64,000 bases of DNA from positions 62,001-126,000 of the forward strand of contig NZ_MQUB01000001.1 in the NCBI RefSeq assembly GCF_002943755.1, written 5' to 3'. Source of the DNA: Aureitalea marina. GTDB lineage: Bacteria > Bacteroidota > Bacteroidia > Flavobacteriales > Flavobacteriaceae. Positions 42,723 to 51,612 of this stretch are shown piece after piece. Made by a program: the position numbers and the translations under genes. Numbering within the stretch: the stretch's first letter is position 1; each line of letters opens with the position of its first letter. The notes beneath the pieces were generated by a model. That model saw only the letters and a list, made by a program, of their open reading frames with translations. It searched no databases and had not been told where the DNA came from.

Positions 42723-42818
42723 GTATTCTTGAAATAGAGTAGGAGATTCTTGAATGATAATCAACAGATGTTGGCTGTGCCCGATATTATAACTGAGTTT
42801 GGGTAATTTGTTAATGGG

Positions 42819-42836
42819 AGGGGGTGCAATCCCCCT
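42819..42836. other. G5/C5 hairpin in a 284-bp gap
   Basis: AGGGGG-TGCAAT-CCCCCT is a 6-bp stem with a 6-nt loop and no T-tract on either side, so I do not call it a terminator. The rest of the gap between 42722 and 43007 shows no gene. Confidence 0.4.
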
Positions 42837-43006
42837 AGGTAAAAATGACCTGAACCATCAAGCTCACCTTCGCGATATGCAACAACACGGGCGGTTCATT
42901 AGTTTCATAAAAAGCGGATTTTATGGCCAACTATTTGGTTCTAAAATTTGCTTTTCCGTATTAAAATACTGAAATTCAGGGTTGTGAATATTGAAAAAGC
43001 ACCTAT

Positions 43007-43588
43007 ATGAAAACTATTATTCCAACAATTGCATGCCTTTTGTTTCTTACGCAGGTTGAAGCTCAAACCACATTTGATCTAGATTGGCAGCAGGGTGTCA
43101 ATGGCGCCAATGCCAGTTTTACCATTGAGATCGATGATACGGTGCGCTGGACCTGGGCAAATGGATCCCCACATTCCGTGACCAGTCTTGGAGGATCTAC
43201 CGAGACTTTTGACAGTGGCATTATCTCGGGCCAGAATACCGAATTTTCATGGCAGTTTACACAGGAAGGTGAGAATCCTTATCAGTGCGATGTTCACGCT
43301 GGCAGTATGTTTGGAACTATTTCGGTCGTGCCGAAATTGTCCGTACAAGATAAGTTTCAGCAAAACGTAAAATTCTATCCCAATCCGGTTATAGAGGAAC
43401 TCACAATTGCTTCCCTCTACCGTTTAGACTCCTACGAGATCTATGATATTTCCGGAAAGAAAGTTGGCTGGGGTACAGGAGAAGGTACTTACACCCAATT
43501 AAATGTGTCTTATTTGGATGCGGGTGTGTATTTCATGCGCGTCTATTCCGATGATTTAAAGGCGACGATACGTTTGATTAAGCGGTAG
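43007..43588 (+). CDS. T9SS-exported cupredoxin (plastocyanin-like) protein
   Basis: This 193-aa protein has a signal peptide (1-19), a cupredoxin domain (20-107) and a type A T9SS sorting domain (from VKFYPNP, about 121, to IRLIKR). Blue-copper ligands can be placed: His in NGSPHSVTS (about 57) and Cys, His, Met in QCDVHAGSM. Such domains carry single electrons; the T9SS tail means delivery to the surface or medium. A partner oxidoreductase is not obvious nearby. Confidence 0.9.
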   Translation: MKTIIPTIACLLFLTQVEAQTTFDLDWQQGVNGANASFTIEIDDTVRWTWANGSPHSVTSLGGSTETFDSGIISGQNTEFSWQFTQEGENPYQCDVHAGSMFGTISVVPKLSVQDKFQQNVKFYPNPVIEELTIASLYRLDSYEIYDISGKKVGWGTGEGTYTQLNVSYLDAGVYFMRVYSDDLKATIRLIKR

Positions 43589-43697
43589 CTTAAACTTTTC
43601 GCAGGGGCCAGTTGGTGCGGTGACTTTATATGCTCCAGGATTCATTGGACTCCGTCCAATGTTCCTTTGGTTCCACTTTTGAAAATATACAACCCTA

Positions 43698-43762
43698 CAA
43701 TCGCTGTGCGATTGCGGTTTGCCGTTTTATTCCGACCGCCAGCAAGCAAGCTTGCGCGGTCG
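43698..43762. other. Two hairpins downstream of tRNA-Phe
   Basis: CAATCGC-TGT-GCGATTG (43698-43714) and CGACCGC...GCGGTCG (43733-43739 with 43756-43762, enclosing the palindrome GCAAGCTTGC) are strong inverted repeats. With the terminator at 43776-43801 they form three hairpins in about 100 bp. They may be a dispersed repeat unit or processing signals. The short plus-strand frame through them is probably not a gene. Confidence 0.55.
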
Positions 43763-43775
43763 CTATAAAACAACA

Positions 43776-43801
43776 AACCCGCACTCTGATGAGTGCGGGT
43801 T
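43776..43801 (-). terminator. Rho-independent terminator of tRNA-Phe
   Basis: AACCCGCACTC and GAGTGCGGGTT form an 11-bp stem with a 4-nt loop (TGAT). On the minus strand the stem is followed by a T-rich tail (TTTGTTGTTTT). It lies 12 bp after the 3' end of the tRNA. Confidence 0.88.
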
Positions 43802-43813
43802 GTGTGCTTTAAG

Positions 43814-43886
<73 letters not shown>

Positions 43887-44038
43887 ATGCTTATTCAGCG
43901 GGGGCAAATATAACCCTATTTTCACTTTTGCAAAGGATAAATTTAAAAAAAATAGGTGGGACGGGCAGCTTCAATTTAATAGAGCATTAACAAGAGGGGT
44001 GGAGGTCAAATTGTACATTTACGCCTTTAAGTCACTGT

Positions 44039-44767
44039 ATGCAATTAATCCTCGATGTAGGAAATACCCGAATCAAGTGGGCACTGTTTCGGCAGAGGGA
44101 GTTGATAGAACAATGGGATTGCAGCCCTGAGCAATTCAGATCGATCCTTAGCGATACCCGAAAGAAATACCCGGAGGTCAATCGAATTCTGGTTGCTTCG
44201 ACCGGGCAACTGGATTCTAAACAAGTCAAAGTACTCAACAGCTGGCATAAACCACATTGGTTATCACACCAGTCTGTTCTGCCCTTTGAGAACAACTATC
44301 TCACACCGGAAAGTTTAGGATTAGATCGTATAGGATTAATGGCTGCCGCTGCTTTACATCATTCGGACAAGAATGTCCTTGTAGTGGATGCCGGAACTTG
44401 TGTTACTTACGATCTTCTGTATGCGAACAATGTGTATACGGGAGGGGTGATATCACCGGGCTTGTCCATGCGCTATCGGTCCATGCACCGGTTCACCGCT
44501 AAACTCCCCTTGTTGGACCCTGAGCTTCCTGACTTGGACGGTGGAGGCAGTACAGCCCAATCCATGCATTTGGGTGCAGTGAAGGGGTTATTGCTGGAGA
44601 TAGATGGCTTCATTGACCATTATCGGCGCGAAGTCCATGATTTAATGGTGATTTTAACAGGCGGAGATGCCGATTTTTTGCGAGACAACTTAAAAAATGA
44701 CATCTTTGCGCACTCCAATTTTTTGTTGGAAGGTCTTAACTATTTACTCGAACTCAATTCCGATTAA
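44039..44767 (+). CDS. coaX: Type III pantothenate kinase
   Basis: This 242-aa enzyme phosphorylates pantothenate, the first step to coenzyme A. It shows the type III marks of the ASKHA fold: DVGNTRIKWALF near the start, LGLDRIGLMAAAAL, VVDAGTCVTYDLL and the end motif ILTGGDADFL. Type III enzymes are not inhibited by CoA and need a monovalent cation. The stop overlaps the start of the outer-membrane gene by 1 nt (TAATG), so it heads a long plus-strand operon. Confidence 0.95.
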   Translation: MQLILDVGNTRIKWALFRQRELIEQWDCSPEQFRSILSDTRKKYPEVNRILVASTGQLDSKQVKVLNSWHKPHWLSHQSVLPFENNYLTPESLGLDRIGLMAAAALHHSDKNVLVVDAGTCVTYDLLYANNVYTGGVISPGLSMRYRSMHRFTAKLPLLDPELPDLDGGGSTAQSMHLGAVKGLLLEIDGFIDHYRREVHDLMVILTGGDADFLRDNLKNDIFAHSNFLLEGLNYLLELNSD

Positions 44768-46008
44768 TGTCGAAGCGGATTTTTGCTGTTTTTTGTTTGT
44801 TGATTGCTGGAGTGGCCTTAGGGCAGACCGGTACGGTTTCACCCTACTCATTTTACGGTCTGGGTGAAGAAAAATTCAAGGGTACGGTAGAGAATCGTTC
44901 CATGGGAGGTATTGGGGTTTACAGTGATAGTATTCACCTGAACCTACAGAATCCTGCTCACCTGGCAAATCTGGGGCTGGTCAATTTTACCATGGCAGGT
45001 AGTTTTAGGTATAACCAGTTGAAAACTGCTGTAGACAGTGATAATGCCCAAACGACCTCCCTGGATTATATGGCATTGGGAATTCCCATGGGGAAAGTAG
45101 GTGCCTCCTTTGGACTGCTGCCATTGACAACTGTTGGCTACAGGATTCGTTCAGAGGCGGATAATTCAATTGTGCAACTAAACGGTACTGGAGGTATAAA
45201 CCGGGTTTTCTTTGCTCTGGGCTATAATGTATTTAAAGGCTTTAATATCGGGGCCGAGTTGAACTATAACTTCGGAAATATCGAGAACGTTGATGTAGTA
45301 GACCGGGACGATCTGCAGTTTGGGACGCGCGAATTCAACAAATCCGATATTCTTGGGCTCAGCTACAGTTTTGGGGCTACCTACAAGACCATGGTCTCTG
45401 AACGCCTGGAATTATCCACAGCGATAGCTTATGCACCTGCGTCCAGATTCACCGCCGAAAACGAAAGAAGACGAGCAACTGTGGTTGTGACCAATTTTGG
45501 AGATGTAGTAGAGATAGATAGCCGTGAGATCCCTGTTGGGGATACGGATTTTGATTTTCCGAGCAAATTTGACATTGGAGTTGGGATTGGAAGGCCAAAA
45601 CATTGGTATCTGGGAGCAGAATTCACTGCACAATCCAACAGTAACTTCACCAATAGATCCTTCGAATTGGAAGACACAACGTTTAAGGATGCTAAAAAAT
45701 ACCAGATCGGTGGTTTCATTATACCGAACTACAATGCCTTTGGAAACTACTTCAAAAGGGTTGTCTACAGAGGTGGATTCCGTTTCGAAGAGACGGGATT
45801 GAACATAAATGGCCAGGATATTAATGAGTTTGGCATATCTTTTGGATTAGGTCTGCCAGTGGGACGATTATTCTCCAATATCAACATTGGATTTGAATAC
45901 GGAGTCCGCGGAACGAAAGATTTTGGCTTGATTCAGGAGAATTTTTTCAATACTTTCATAAGTTTGTCACTCAACGACAGATGGTTTGAAAAAAGATTTT
46001 ATGATTAA
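44767..46008 (+). CDS. Outer-membrane beta-barrel protein of unknown function
   Basis: This 413-aa protein has a signal peptide ending VALGQ and an N-terminal stretch like FadL/OmpP1 proteins (PYSFYGLGEEKF, SMGGIGVYSDSIHLNLQNPAHLANL), then many barrel strands. It probably spans the outer membrane. It is translationally linked to coaX (TAATG). Conserved placement upstream of lptC suggests a general envelope role, but substrate and partner are not known. Confidence 0.8.
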   Translation: MSKRIFAVFCLLIAGVALGQTGTVSPYSFYGLGEEKFKGTVENRSMGGIGVYSDSIHLNLQNPAHLANLGLVNFTMAGSFRYNQLKTAVDSDNAQTTSLDYMALGIPMGKVGASFGLLPLTTVGYRIRSEADNSIVQLNGTGGINRVFFALGYNVFKGFNIGAELNYNFGNIENVDVVDRDDLQFGTREFNKSDILGLSYSFGATYKTMVSERLELSTAIAYAPASRFTAENERRRATVVVTNFGDVVEIDSREIPVGDTDFDFPSKFDIGVGIGRPKHWYLGAEFTAQSNSNFTNRSFELEDTTFKDAKKYQIGGFIIPNYNAFGNYFKRVVYRGGFRFEETGLNINGQDINEFGISFGLGLPVGRLFSNINIGFEYGVRGTKDFGLIQENFFNTFISLSLNDRWFEKRFYD

Positions 46009-46027
46009 CGCGATAATTACGGAAAAG

Positions 46028-47383
46028 ATGAAGAAGAAAGTTTTACTACTCGCAGCGTTATTGTTGGTTGGACTAGGCAAGACCTGGGCGCAGATGGACG
46101 ATTGTGCTATCACGCTCTCCTTGTTTGTAGAACCTGCCAAGGCAAAGAATTACGATGCTGCCCTTCCGCATTACGACAAAGTCGTTGCTGAGTGTCCTAA
46201 GTACTCCTTAGCCACTTATCAATACGGTGAGAAGATGTTCAAACATTTCATCGAGAAAGGTGACAAGGCCAAAATCGATAACTATATCCAGAACTTCAAC
46301 CTGCGCATGGAATACTATCCAAGCAGAACCAAACAGGGAAATGTAATGGCTAAGATCGCTCAGTTGAAGTTTGACAATAGTATGGGGTCCAAGATGGACC
46401 AGTTTAATGCCTTCGATGAAGCCTATAAAAAAGATGCGGCCAGCTTTAATAGTCCTAAGAGTCTATACACCTATTTTTCTCTGGCTGTAGATCTTTTCAA
46501 TGAAGGCCAAAAAGATATTCAGGAAGTCTTTGATCTTTACGATGTAGTAATCAATAAGATCGAATCTGAAGAGAGCTCTCTAGCTAAGAATGTGACCACC
46601 CTCAGTGAGAAAGAGGATGGCGGAACGGCCCTGAGCTCTAAAGAAAAGAAAAGACTGAAGGCTTCAGAGACCAACCTGAAAGCTTACGGTAAGGTTAAGG
46701 GAAGTGTAAATGGTAAATTGGGTAATATCGCAGATTGTGAAAACCTGATCCCATTGTACGAAAAAGAATTCCCGAACAAGAAGGACAACATCAACTGGTT
46801 GCGCTCAGCGGCTGGTCGTCTGAACGCTAAAGATTGTGAAACTCCTCTGTTCTTCGAACTGGTCCAGCAACTGCACACCCTAGAGCCTTCTGCAAAGTCT
46901 GCTTTCTATCTGGGACGTCTGGCAGACCGAAATGGTGATGCCTCTACAGCTTTGGAATATTATAACCAAGCTGCAGAACTAGAGACCAATCCAAGCGACA
47001 AGGCGAAAGTTTACTATAGCATTGCCGAGAACATGCGTAAGAAGGGTTCTTATGGTAAGGCGAGGAGTTATTACAACAAAGCCTTGGCAGAAAAACCTTC
47101 CATGGGTGTATGTTACCTGAAGATCGCCCAGATGTACTCTAAGAGTGCCAACAATTGTGGTAGCAATGTATTTGAGAAGCGTGCCGTAAACTGGCTGGCG
47201 GCTCAGATGGCCGATAAAGCAGCTAGAGTAGATGCATCCATTGCTGGAAACGCCAGAGCGGCTGCTAGCAGCTACAGACAAAGAGCTCCTAGTAAGACGG
47301 ACATCTTCAGTGAGAGTATGGCAGGACAAACTGTTACCTTCTCTTGCTGGATAGGATCTAGCGTTAAAGTTCCTAATCTATAA
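46028..47383 (+). CDS. Exported TPR-repeat protein
   Basis: This 451-aa protein has a signal peptide (MKKKVLLLAALLLVGLGKTWAQ) and helix pairs of tetratricopeptide type, clearest at residues 290-365 (AKSAFYLGRLADRNGDASTALEYYNQA and the following KAKVYYSIAENMRKKGSYGKARSYYNKALAE, read as two repeats). A few Cys residues recur in short acidic contexts. I prefer ATG at 46028, since the longer start at 45986 overlaps the preceding gene and lacks a signal peptide. It probably scaffolds envelope proteins. Confidence 0.85.
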   Translation: MKKKVLLLAALLLVGLGKTWAQMDDCAITLSLFVEPAKAKNYDAALPHYDKVVAECPKYSLATYQYGEKMFKHFIEKGDKAKIDNYIQNFNLRMEYYPSRTKQGNVMAKIAQLKFDNSMGSKMDQFNAFDEAYKKDAASFNSPKSLYTYFSLAVDLFNEGQKDIQEVFDLYDVVINKIESEESSLAKNVTTLSEKEDGGTALSSKEKKRLKASETNLKAYGKVKGSVNGKLGNIADCENLIPLYEKEFPNKKDNINWLRSAAGRLNAKDCETPLFFELVQQLHTLEPSAKSAFYLGRLADRNGDASTALEYYNQAAELETNPSDKAKVYYSIAENMRKKGSYGKARSYYNKALAEKPSMGVCYLKIAQMYSKSANNCGSNVFEKRAVNWLAAQMADKAARVDASIAGNARAAASSYRQRAPSKTDIFSESMAGQTVTFSCWIGSSVKVPNL

Positions 47384-47385
47384 GG

Positions 47386-47955
47386 ATGTTTTCCTTAAAA
47401 TATATCGTAAAGAGCGTGATGGCGACTGTGGTGGTCATCGCGCTTTTTGCTTGTGAAGGGAATTACAGCAATATTCAGAAGCTCAATCTGAAGGACAACG
47501 AGCCGGTTGGTATTGGGAAAGGGGTCAATTTCAAGTATACAGATTCCGGGGCGGTTGTGACCAATATGCTTACCCCGGTTTTCTACGATTACAGGAACAT
47601 GGAATTTCCCTACCAGGAATTCCCTGACGGGGTAACTGTTTATTTTTACGATGACGGAAAGAAGACCACAGTTACCTCAGACTACGCCATTAGCTATGAG
47701 TCTACCGGGATAGTGGATCTGCGTCAGAATGTGGTTATCCTGACCCACGATAGTATTGAGCTCAAAGCCCAGCAACTTTATTGGGACCAGAAATCCCAAT
47801 GGGTCTTTACGGATCAACCCTATACCATTACCTTTGCGGACGGCTCTTTTAATAACGGAGGGCGTTTTGACAGTAGCCAGGATTTTACCAATTTCCTTTC
47901 CAGGGATAACGATGGGATCCAGTTAATCGATAATTCAACTACCGATGGGGACTAA
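47386..47955 (+). CDS. lptC: LPS export protein LptC
   Basis: This 189-aa protein has an N-terminal anchor with lipobox-like FAC and an LptC periplasmic domain: beta-strands such as GVTVYFYDDGKKTTVTSDYA, LRQNVVILTHDSIELKAQQLYWDQ and the end FADGSFNNGGRFDSSQDFTNF. LptC passes lipopolysaccharide from LptBFG to LptA. It starts 3 nt after the TPR gene and overlaps the next small membrane protein by 11 bp. This setting is usual in Flavobacteriaceae. Confidence 0.92.
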   Translation: MFSLKYIVKSVMATVVVIALFACEGNYSNIQKLNLKDNEPVGIGKGVNFKYTDSGAVVTNMLTPVFYDYRNMEFPYQEFPDGVTVYFYDDGKKTTVTSDYAISYESTGIVDLRQNVVILTHDSIELKAQQLYWDQKSQWVFTDQPYTITFADGSFNNGGRFDSSQDFTNFLSRDNDGIQLIDNSTTDGD

Positions 47956-48145
47956 ACTCTATAAAATCTTCGAATACGCCTATATCCTGATGGCCATCTT
48001 CTCCATTTATCTGGTGATCACCAACTGGGAGACGGATCGCGATCGGGCCTATCTTTTTGTATTCTTTGCATTTGTGGCTATTTTTATGTTCTTCTTCAAG
48101 CGCCGGTTCAGGCGTAACCTGGAGAAGCGCAGACAAGACCACTGA
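47945..48145 (+). CDS. Small two-helix membrane protein
   Basis: This 66-aa protein has two hydrophobic helices (about 9-27 and 35-51) and a highly basic C-terminus (FKRRFRRNLEKRRQDH), so it should lie in the inner membrane with the tail in the cytosol. It overlaps lptC by 11 bp and shares 1 nt with the next start (TGATG), which supports it as a real translated gene. Function is unknown. Confidence 0.8.
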   Translation: MGTKLYKIFEYAYILMAIFSIYLVITNWETDRDRAYLFVFFAFVAIFMFFFKRRFRRNLEKRRQDH

Positions 48146-49398
48146 TGGAGATACAAATTCTGCTGATCGTTCTAATGCTGATCCTCTCTGCCTTTTTTTC
48201 GGGTATGGAGATCGCCTATGTGTCTTCCAATAAGATCCATATCGAGATCGAGAAGAAGCAGCAGAACTTTCTCGCACTTATCCTGAATCGGATAACCCGA
48301 AGACCGTCCAAATTCATTGCCACCATGCTGGTGGGTAACAATATTGCCCTGGTCATCTATGGGTTCTTTATGGGCGAGCTCATCATGCGTTATATCGACC
48401 TGGAAGGGGGATGGGCGCTATTGGTTCAAACCTTGATCTCCACCTTTGTTATTTTGATCACGGCGGAGTTCTTACCCAAGGTATTCTTCCAGATCTATTC
48501 GAACACCTTGGTGCGTATCTTTGCCTTACCAGCCTATATCTTTTACCTGCTGTTCTCGGTTATTTCCGAGTTGGTCATCTGGATTTCGGATATGGTACTA
48601 AAGGTCTTTTTTAAAACAGAAGGGGATATCCTTCCCCATAGCTTTAGCAAATTAGAGCTGGGCCATTATATCTCGGAGCAAATGGAGACCGTGGACACTC
48701 AGATCGAGGTCGATTCCGAGATTCAGATATTTCAGAATGCCTTAGAATTCTCTGAGGTTAGGTCCCGAGAGGTTATGGTTCCGAGAACGGAAGTAGTTGC
48801 GGTAGAATTACACAGCTCAACTCGCGATCTGACCAAGATGTTTATCGAGACCGGGCTGTCAAAGATTTTGGTCTACAAGGAGAACATAGACGATATCCTG
48901 GGTTATGTCCATGCCTTCGATATGTTCAAAAAGCCGGCAACCATCAAAAAGATATTGATGCCCGTGGTCTATGTGCCGGAATCCATGCTGGTCAAAGATG
49001 TACTCAATGTCTTAACGCGGAAAAGAAAAAGCATAGCCGTGGTCATAGACGAGTACGGAGGAACTTCCGGGATAGTTACCGTAGAGGATATAGTAGAAGA
49101 GTTATTCGGGGAGATTGAAGATGAGTTTGATCAGGGCGAAATGGTCGAAGAACAGATCGACGATCAGATCTATCACTTCTCTGCTCGACTGGAGGTAGAT
49201 TACATTAACGAAACCTACAAGATCGACCTGCCGGAGAGCGAACATTACGAGACCCTCGGGGGGCTTATCGTCAGTTATACCGAGGAGATTCCGGAGAATA
49301 ATGAGACCGTTACCATAGAGGGATTCGGTTTCAAGATCCTCGAGGTGACCAACACCAAGATCGAACTGGTCGAACTCCGTGTGCTTCAGGACCTTTAA
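48145..49398 (+). CDS. CNNM/CorC (HlyC-like) membrane transporter-associated protein
   Basis: This 417-aa protein has an N-terminal DUF21 membrane domain (four helices, 1-180), a pair of CBS domains (about 205-320, with SREVMVPRTEVVAVE and KRKSIAVVIDEYGGTSGIVTVEDIVEELFGEI), and a C-terminal CorC/HlyC domain. Family members take part in Mg2+/Co2+ handling, and the CBS pair binds ATP or similar. The older hemolysin label is not supported as a function. It follows the small membrane protein without a gap. Confidence 0.92.
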   Translation: MEIQILLIVLMLILSAFFSGMEIAYVSSNKIHIEIEKKQQNFLALILNRITRRPSKFIATMLVGNNIALVIYGFFMGELIMRYIDLEGGWALLVQTLISTFVILITAEFLPKVFFQIYSNTLVRIFALPAYIFYLLFSVISELVIWISDMVLKVFFKTEGDILPHSFSKLELGHYISEQMETVDTQIEVDSEIQIFQNALEFSEVRSREVMVPRTEVVAVELHSSTRDLTKMFIETGLSKILVYKENIDDILGYVHAFDMFKKPATIKKILMPVVYVPESMLVKDVLNVLTRKRKSIAVVIDEYGGTSGIVTVEDIVEELFGEIEDEFDQGEMVEEQIDDQIYHFSARLEVDYINETYKIDLPESEHYETLGGLIVSYTEEIPENNETVTIEGFGFKILEVTNTKIELVELRVLQDL

Positions 49399-49488
49399 GG
49401 CCTAATCTGAAAGGGTTTATTTTTTTGCCTTGTTCTTTTTAAAAATGGGTGGAAAATGGTATTTTCGCCCCCTATTAATTCGCATGAT

Positions 49489-51612
49489 ATGGCTGTTTTA
49501 AATAAAATCAGACAACGTTCTATCTTTCTTATCGTGATCATTGCCTTGGCCCTGTTCTCTTTCGTGCTGGCCGATGTGATCCGAAATGGAGGTTTTTCGA
49601 GCAACAAAGCGCAAACCACGATAGCAACGGTAAATGGAGAGGATATTCCGAGAGAGGATTTTGTCAAGCGGGTAGAGGCTTATCAGCGTTCGCTGGGGCC
49701 AAATGCCAGTACCACCCAAGCAGTAAACACCATTTGGGAGCAGGAACTTCGCAAGACCTTGATCCGTCAACAATATGAGAACTTAGGTCTTACTGCTGGT
49801 CAGGATCAGTTGGATGATGCCTATGCTACCTTCCTTGCTGGTAACCCAAGTTTCCAGGATGAGACCGGTCAGTTTAACCTGGCTTTGGTAGACCAATATG
49901 TCGCCTCCATCCAGGGTAATCCGCAGGCGATGGAAGCCTGGCAAGAGTTTGTAACCACTACACGAAGCAGCATACTGGAGAACACCTACATCAACATGGT
50001 GAGAGCTGGTATGATCGCAACCTTGGCTGATGGGGAATTGGCTTACAGACTGGAGAACGACAAGATCAATATCGAATTTGTACAGGTGCCTTATACCCAG
50101 ATTGCCGACGAAGACGTACCGGTTTCTGAAAGTGAGATCGAAGCCTATATTCGCGAACATCGCGACGAGTTTGAAGTAGATCCAATGGTCGATCTTCAAT
50201 ACGTGTCATTTGTTGAGGAGCCATCAGATGAAGATGTGGAGGCTGCTCGTGTGGCAATCGCACAGTCATTAGAGGATGAGGTCATTTTCAACAATGTGAC
50301 CAATGCTAACGATACTATTCCAGGGTTCCGCAATACCACCGATTACGCCGATTACCTGGCCAATAATTCTGAGACTCCTTTTGACAATCGCTGGTTGTTT
50401 GAACGTGATCTGCCTGCATCCGTAAAGGATTCCGTTTTCAACCTTGAGAAGGGAGAGATCTACGGACCTTACCAAGTAGCCAATACTTTCAAATACAGTA
50501 AAATGGCCGATGCTGCCCAAAAATTTGACTCTGTCAATTCTAAGCACATTCTTATCCGTTACCAAGGAAGTTTGAGAGCGGCCTCTGATGTAACTCGTTC
50601 TAAGGAGGAAGCTGAAGTGCTGGCGGATAGCTTACTGAGTGTGATCAAGAGGGATAAAAGTAAGTTCGAATCGCTGGTGGCCGACTTCTCAGATGATGCT
50701 ACTACTAAAGAGAACGAAGGAGAGCTAGGATATTACGGACCAGGTTTCATGGTCCCTGCTTTTGATGAGTTCATCTATGGAAATCCAGTGGGTTCCATTG
50801 GGCTGGTGGAGACCGATTTCGGTTATCACGTAGTTAAAGTGGAAGATCAGAAGAATCTGCAAAGAGCTGTGAAGATCGCAACCCTGACCAAAGAGATCGA
50901 ACCATCCGAAGGAACATTGAACCAGGTATTCTCTAATGCTACTGGTTTGGAAGTTGCCGCCCAGGATGGAGATTTCAGAACGGTTGCAGAAGAACAAGGT
51001 GTTGCTGTTAGACCAGTGAACAGAGTTGGAAAAATGGACTCCAACATCCCTGGATTAGGTAACAATCGATCAATGATCAATTGGGCCTTTGAAGAAGAGA
51101 CCAAGGTAGGGGATGTTAAACGTTTTAATGTGCCTACCGGATATGTTATCGCGCAGCTAACGCGGAAGAGTTCAGAGAAGGCACTGATGAGTGTAGCTGA
51201 GGCATCTGCCCGTGTTACTCCGATCATCCGCAACGAAAAGAAAGCCCAAAAGATCCGTGAGGGTCTAAGTGGATCGACCTTGGAAGAGATCGCATCAAGT
51301 CAAGGGGTTACCGTAAAGAATGCAACTGCTGTAACCATGGCCAATCCAACACTAGCCGGTGCCGGAACTGAGCCAATGGTAGTTGGTACGTCCTTTGGGA
51401 AGGCTGCCGGGGAGCAAACAGCTCCTATCGATGGAAACACTGGTGTGTTTATCGTAAAGGTATTGGCGGTTAATGAGGCCCCGGTTCTTGATAGTTATGA
51501 GTCATACGCCAACCAACTCAATACATCTATATCGCCTCAGGTGGCGGGTAATCTGTATCAGGCGTTGCGCACCCAGGCTGATATCGAAGATAACCGATCT
51601 ACTTTCTATTAA
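49489..51612 (+). CDS. Inner-membrane SurA/PpiD-like peptidyl-prolyl isomerase
   Basis: This 707-aa chaperone has one N-terminal membrane helix (about 10-30), a SurA-N-like helical region (40-220), and a parvulin-type rotamase domain (from SKHILIRYQGSLRAAS to FGYHVVKVEDQ, about 345-445). The rest is helical or beta chaperone sequence. The layout is that of PpiD, which helps exported proteins fold as they leave SecYEG. I prefer ATG at 49489 to the upstream 49456. Its TAA lies across the stop codon of the convergent GHMP kinase gene. Confidence 0.92.
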   Translation: MAVLNKIRQRSIFLIVIIALALFSFVLADVIRNGGFSSNKAQTTIATVNGEDIPREDFVKRVEAYQRSLGPNASTTQAVNTIWEQELRKTLIRQQYENLGLTAGQDQLDDAYATFLAGNPSFQDETGQFNLALVDQYVASIQGNPQAMEAWQEFVTTTRSSILENTYINMVRAGMIATLADGELAYRLENDKINIEFVQVPYTQIADEDVPVSESEIEAYIREHRDEFEVDPMVDLQYVSFVEEPSDEDVEAARVAIAQSLEDEVIFNNVTNANDTIPGFRNTTDYADYLANNSETPFDNRWLFERDLPASVKDSVFNLEKGEIYGPYQVANTFKYSKMADAAQKFDSVNSKHILIRYQGSLRAASDVTRSKEEAEVLADSLLSVIKRDKSKFESLVADFSDDATTKENEGELGYYGPGFMVPAFDEFIYGNPVGSIGLVETDFGYHVVKVEDQKNLQRAVKIATLTKEIEPSEGTLNQVFSNATGLEVAAQDGDFRTVAEEQGVAVRPVNRVGKMDSNIPGLGNNRSMINWAFEEETKVGDVKRFNVPTGYVIAQLTRKSSEKALMSVAEASARVTPIIRNEKKAQKIREGLSGSTLEEIASSQGVTVKNATAVTMANPTLAGAGTEPMVVGTSFGKAAGEQTAPIDGNTGVFIVKVLAVNEAPVLDSYESYANQLNTSISPQVAGNLYQALRTQADIEDNRSTFY

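Noticed and set aside
42819-42836. Rho-independent terminator after the glycine-zipper gene
   Set aside because: The G5/C5 hairpin has no T-tract on either strand and lies 97 bp after the stop.
43630-43812. 60-aa plus-strand frame across the hairpins after tRNA-Phe
   Set aside because: It runs through inverted repeats and the tRNA terminator, has no signal or known motif, and lies antisense to the tRNA transcript.
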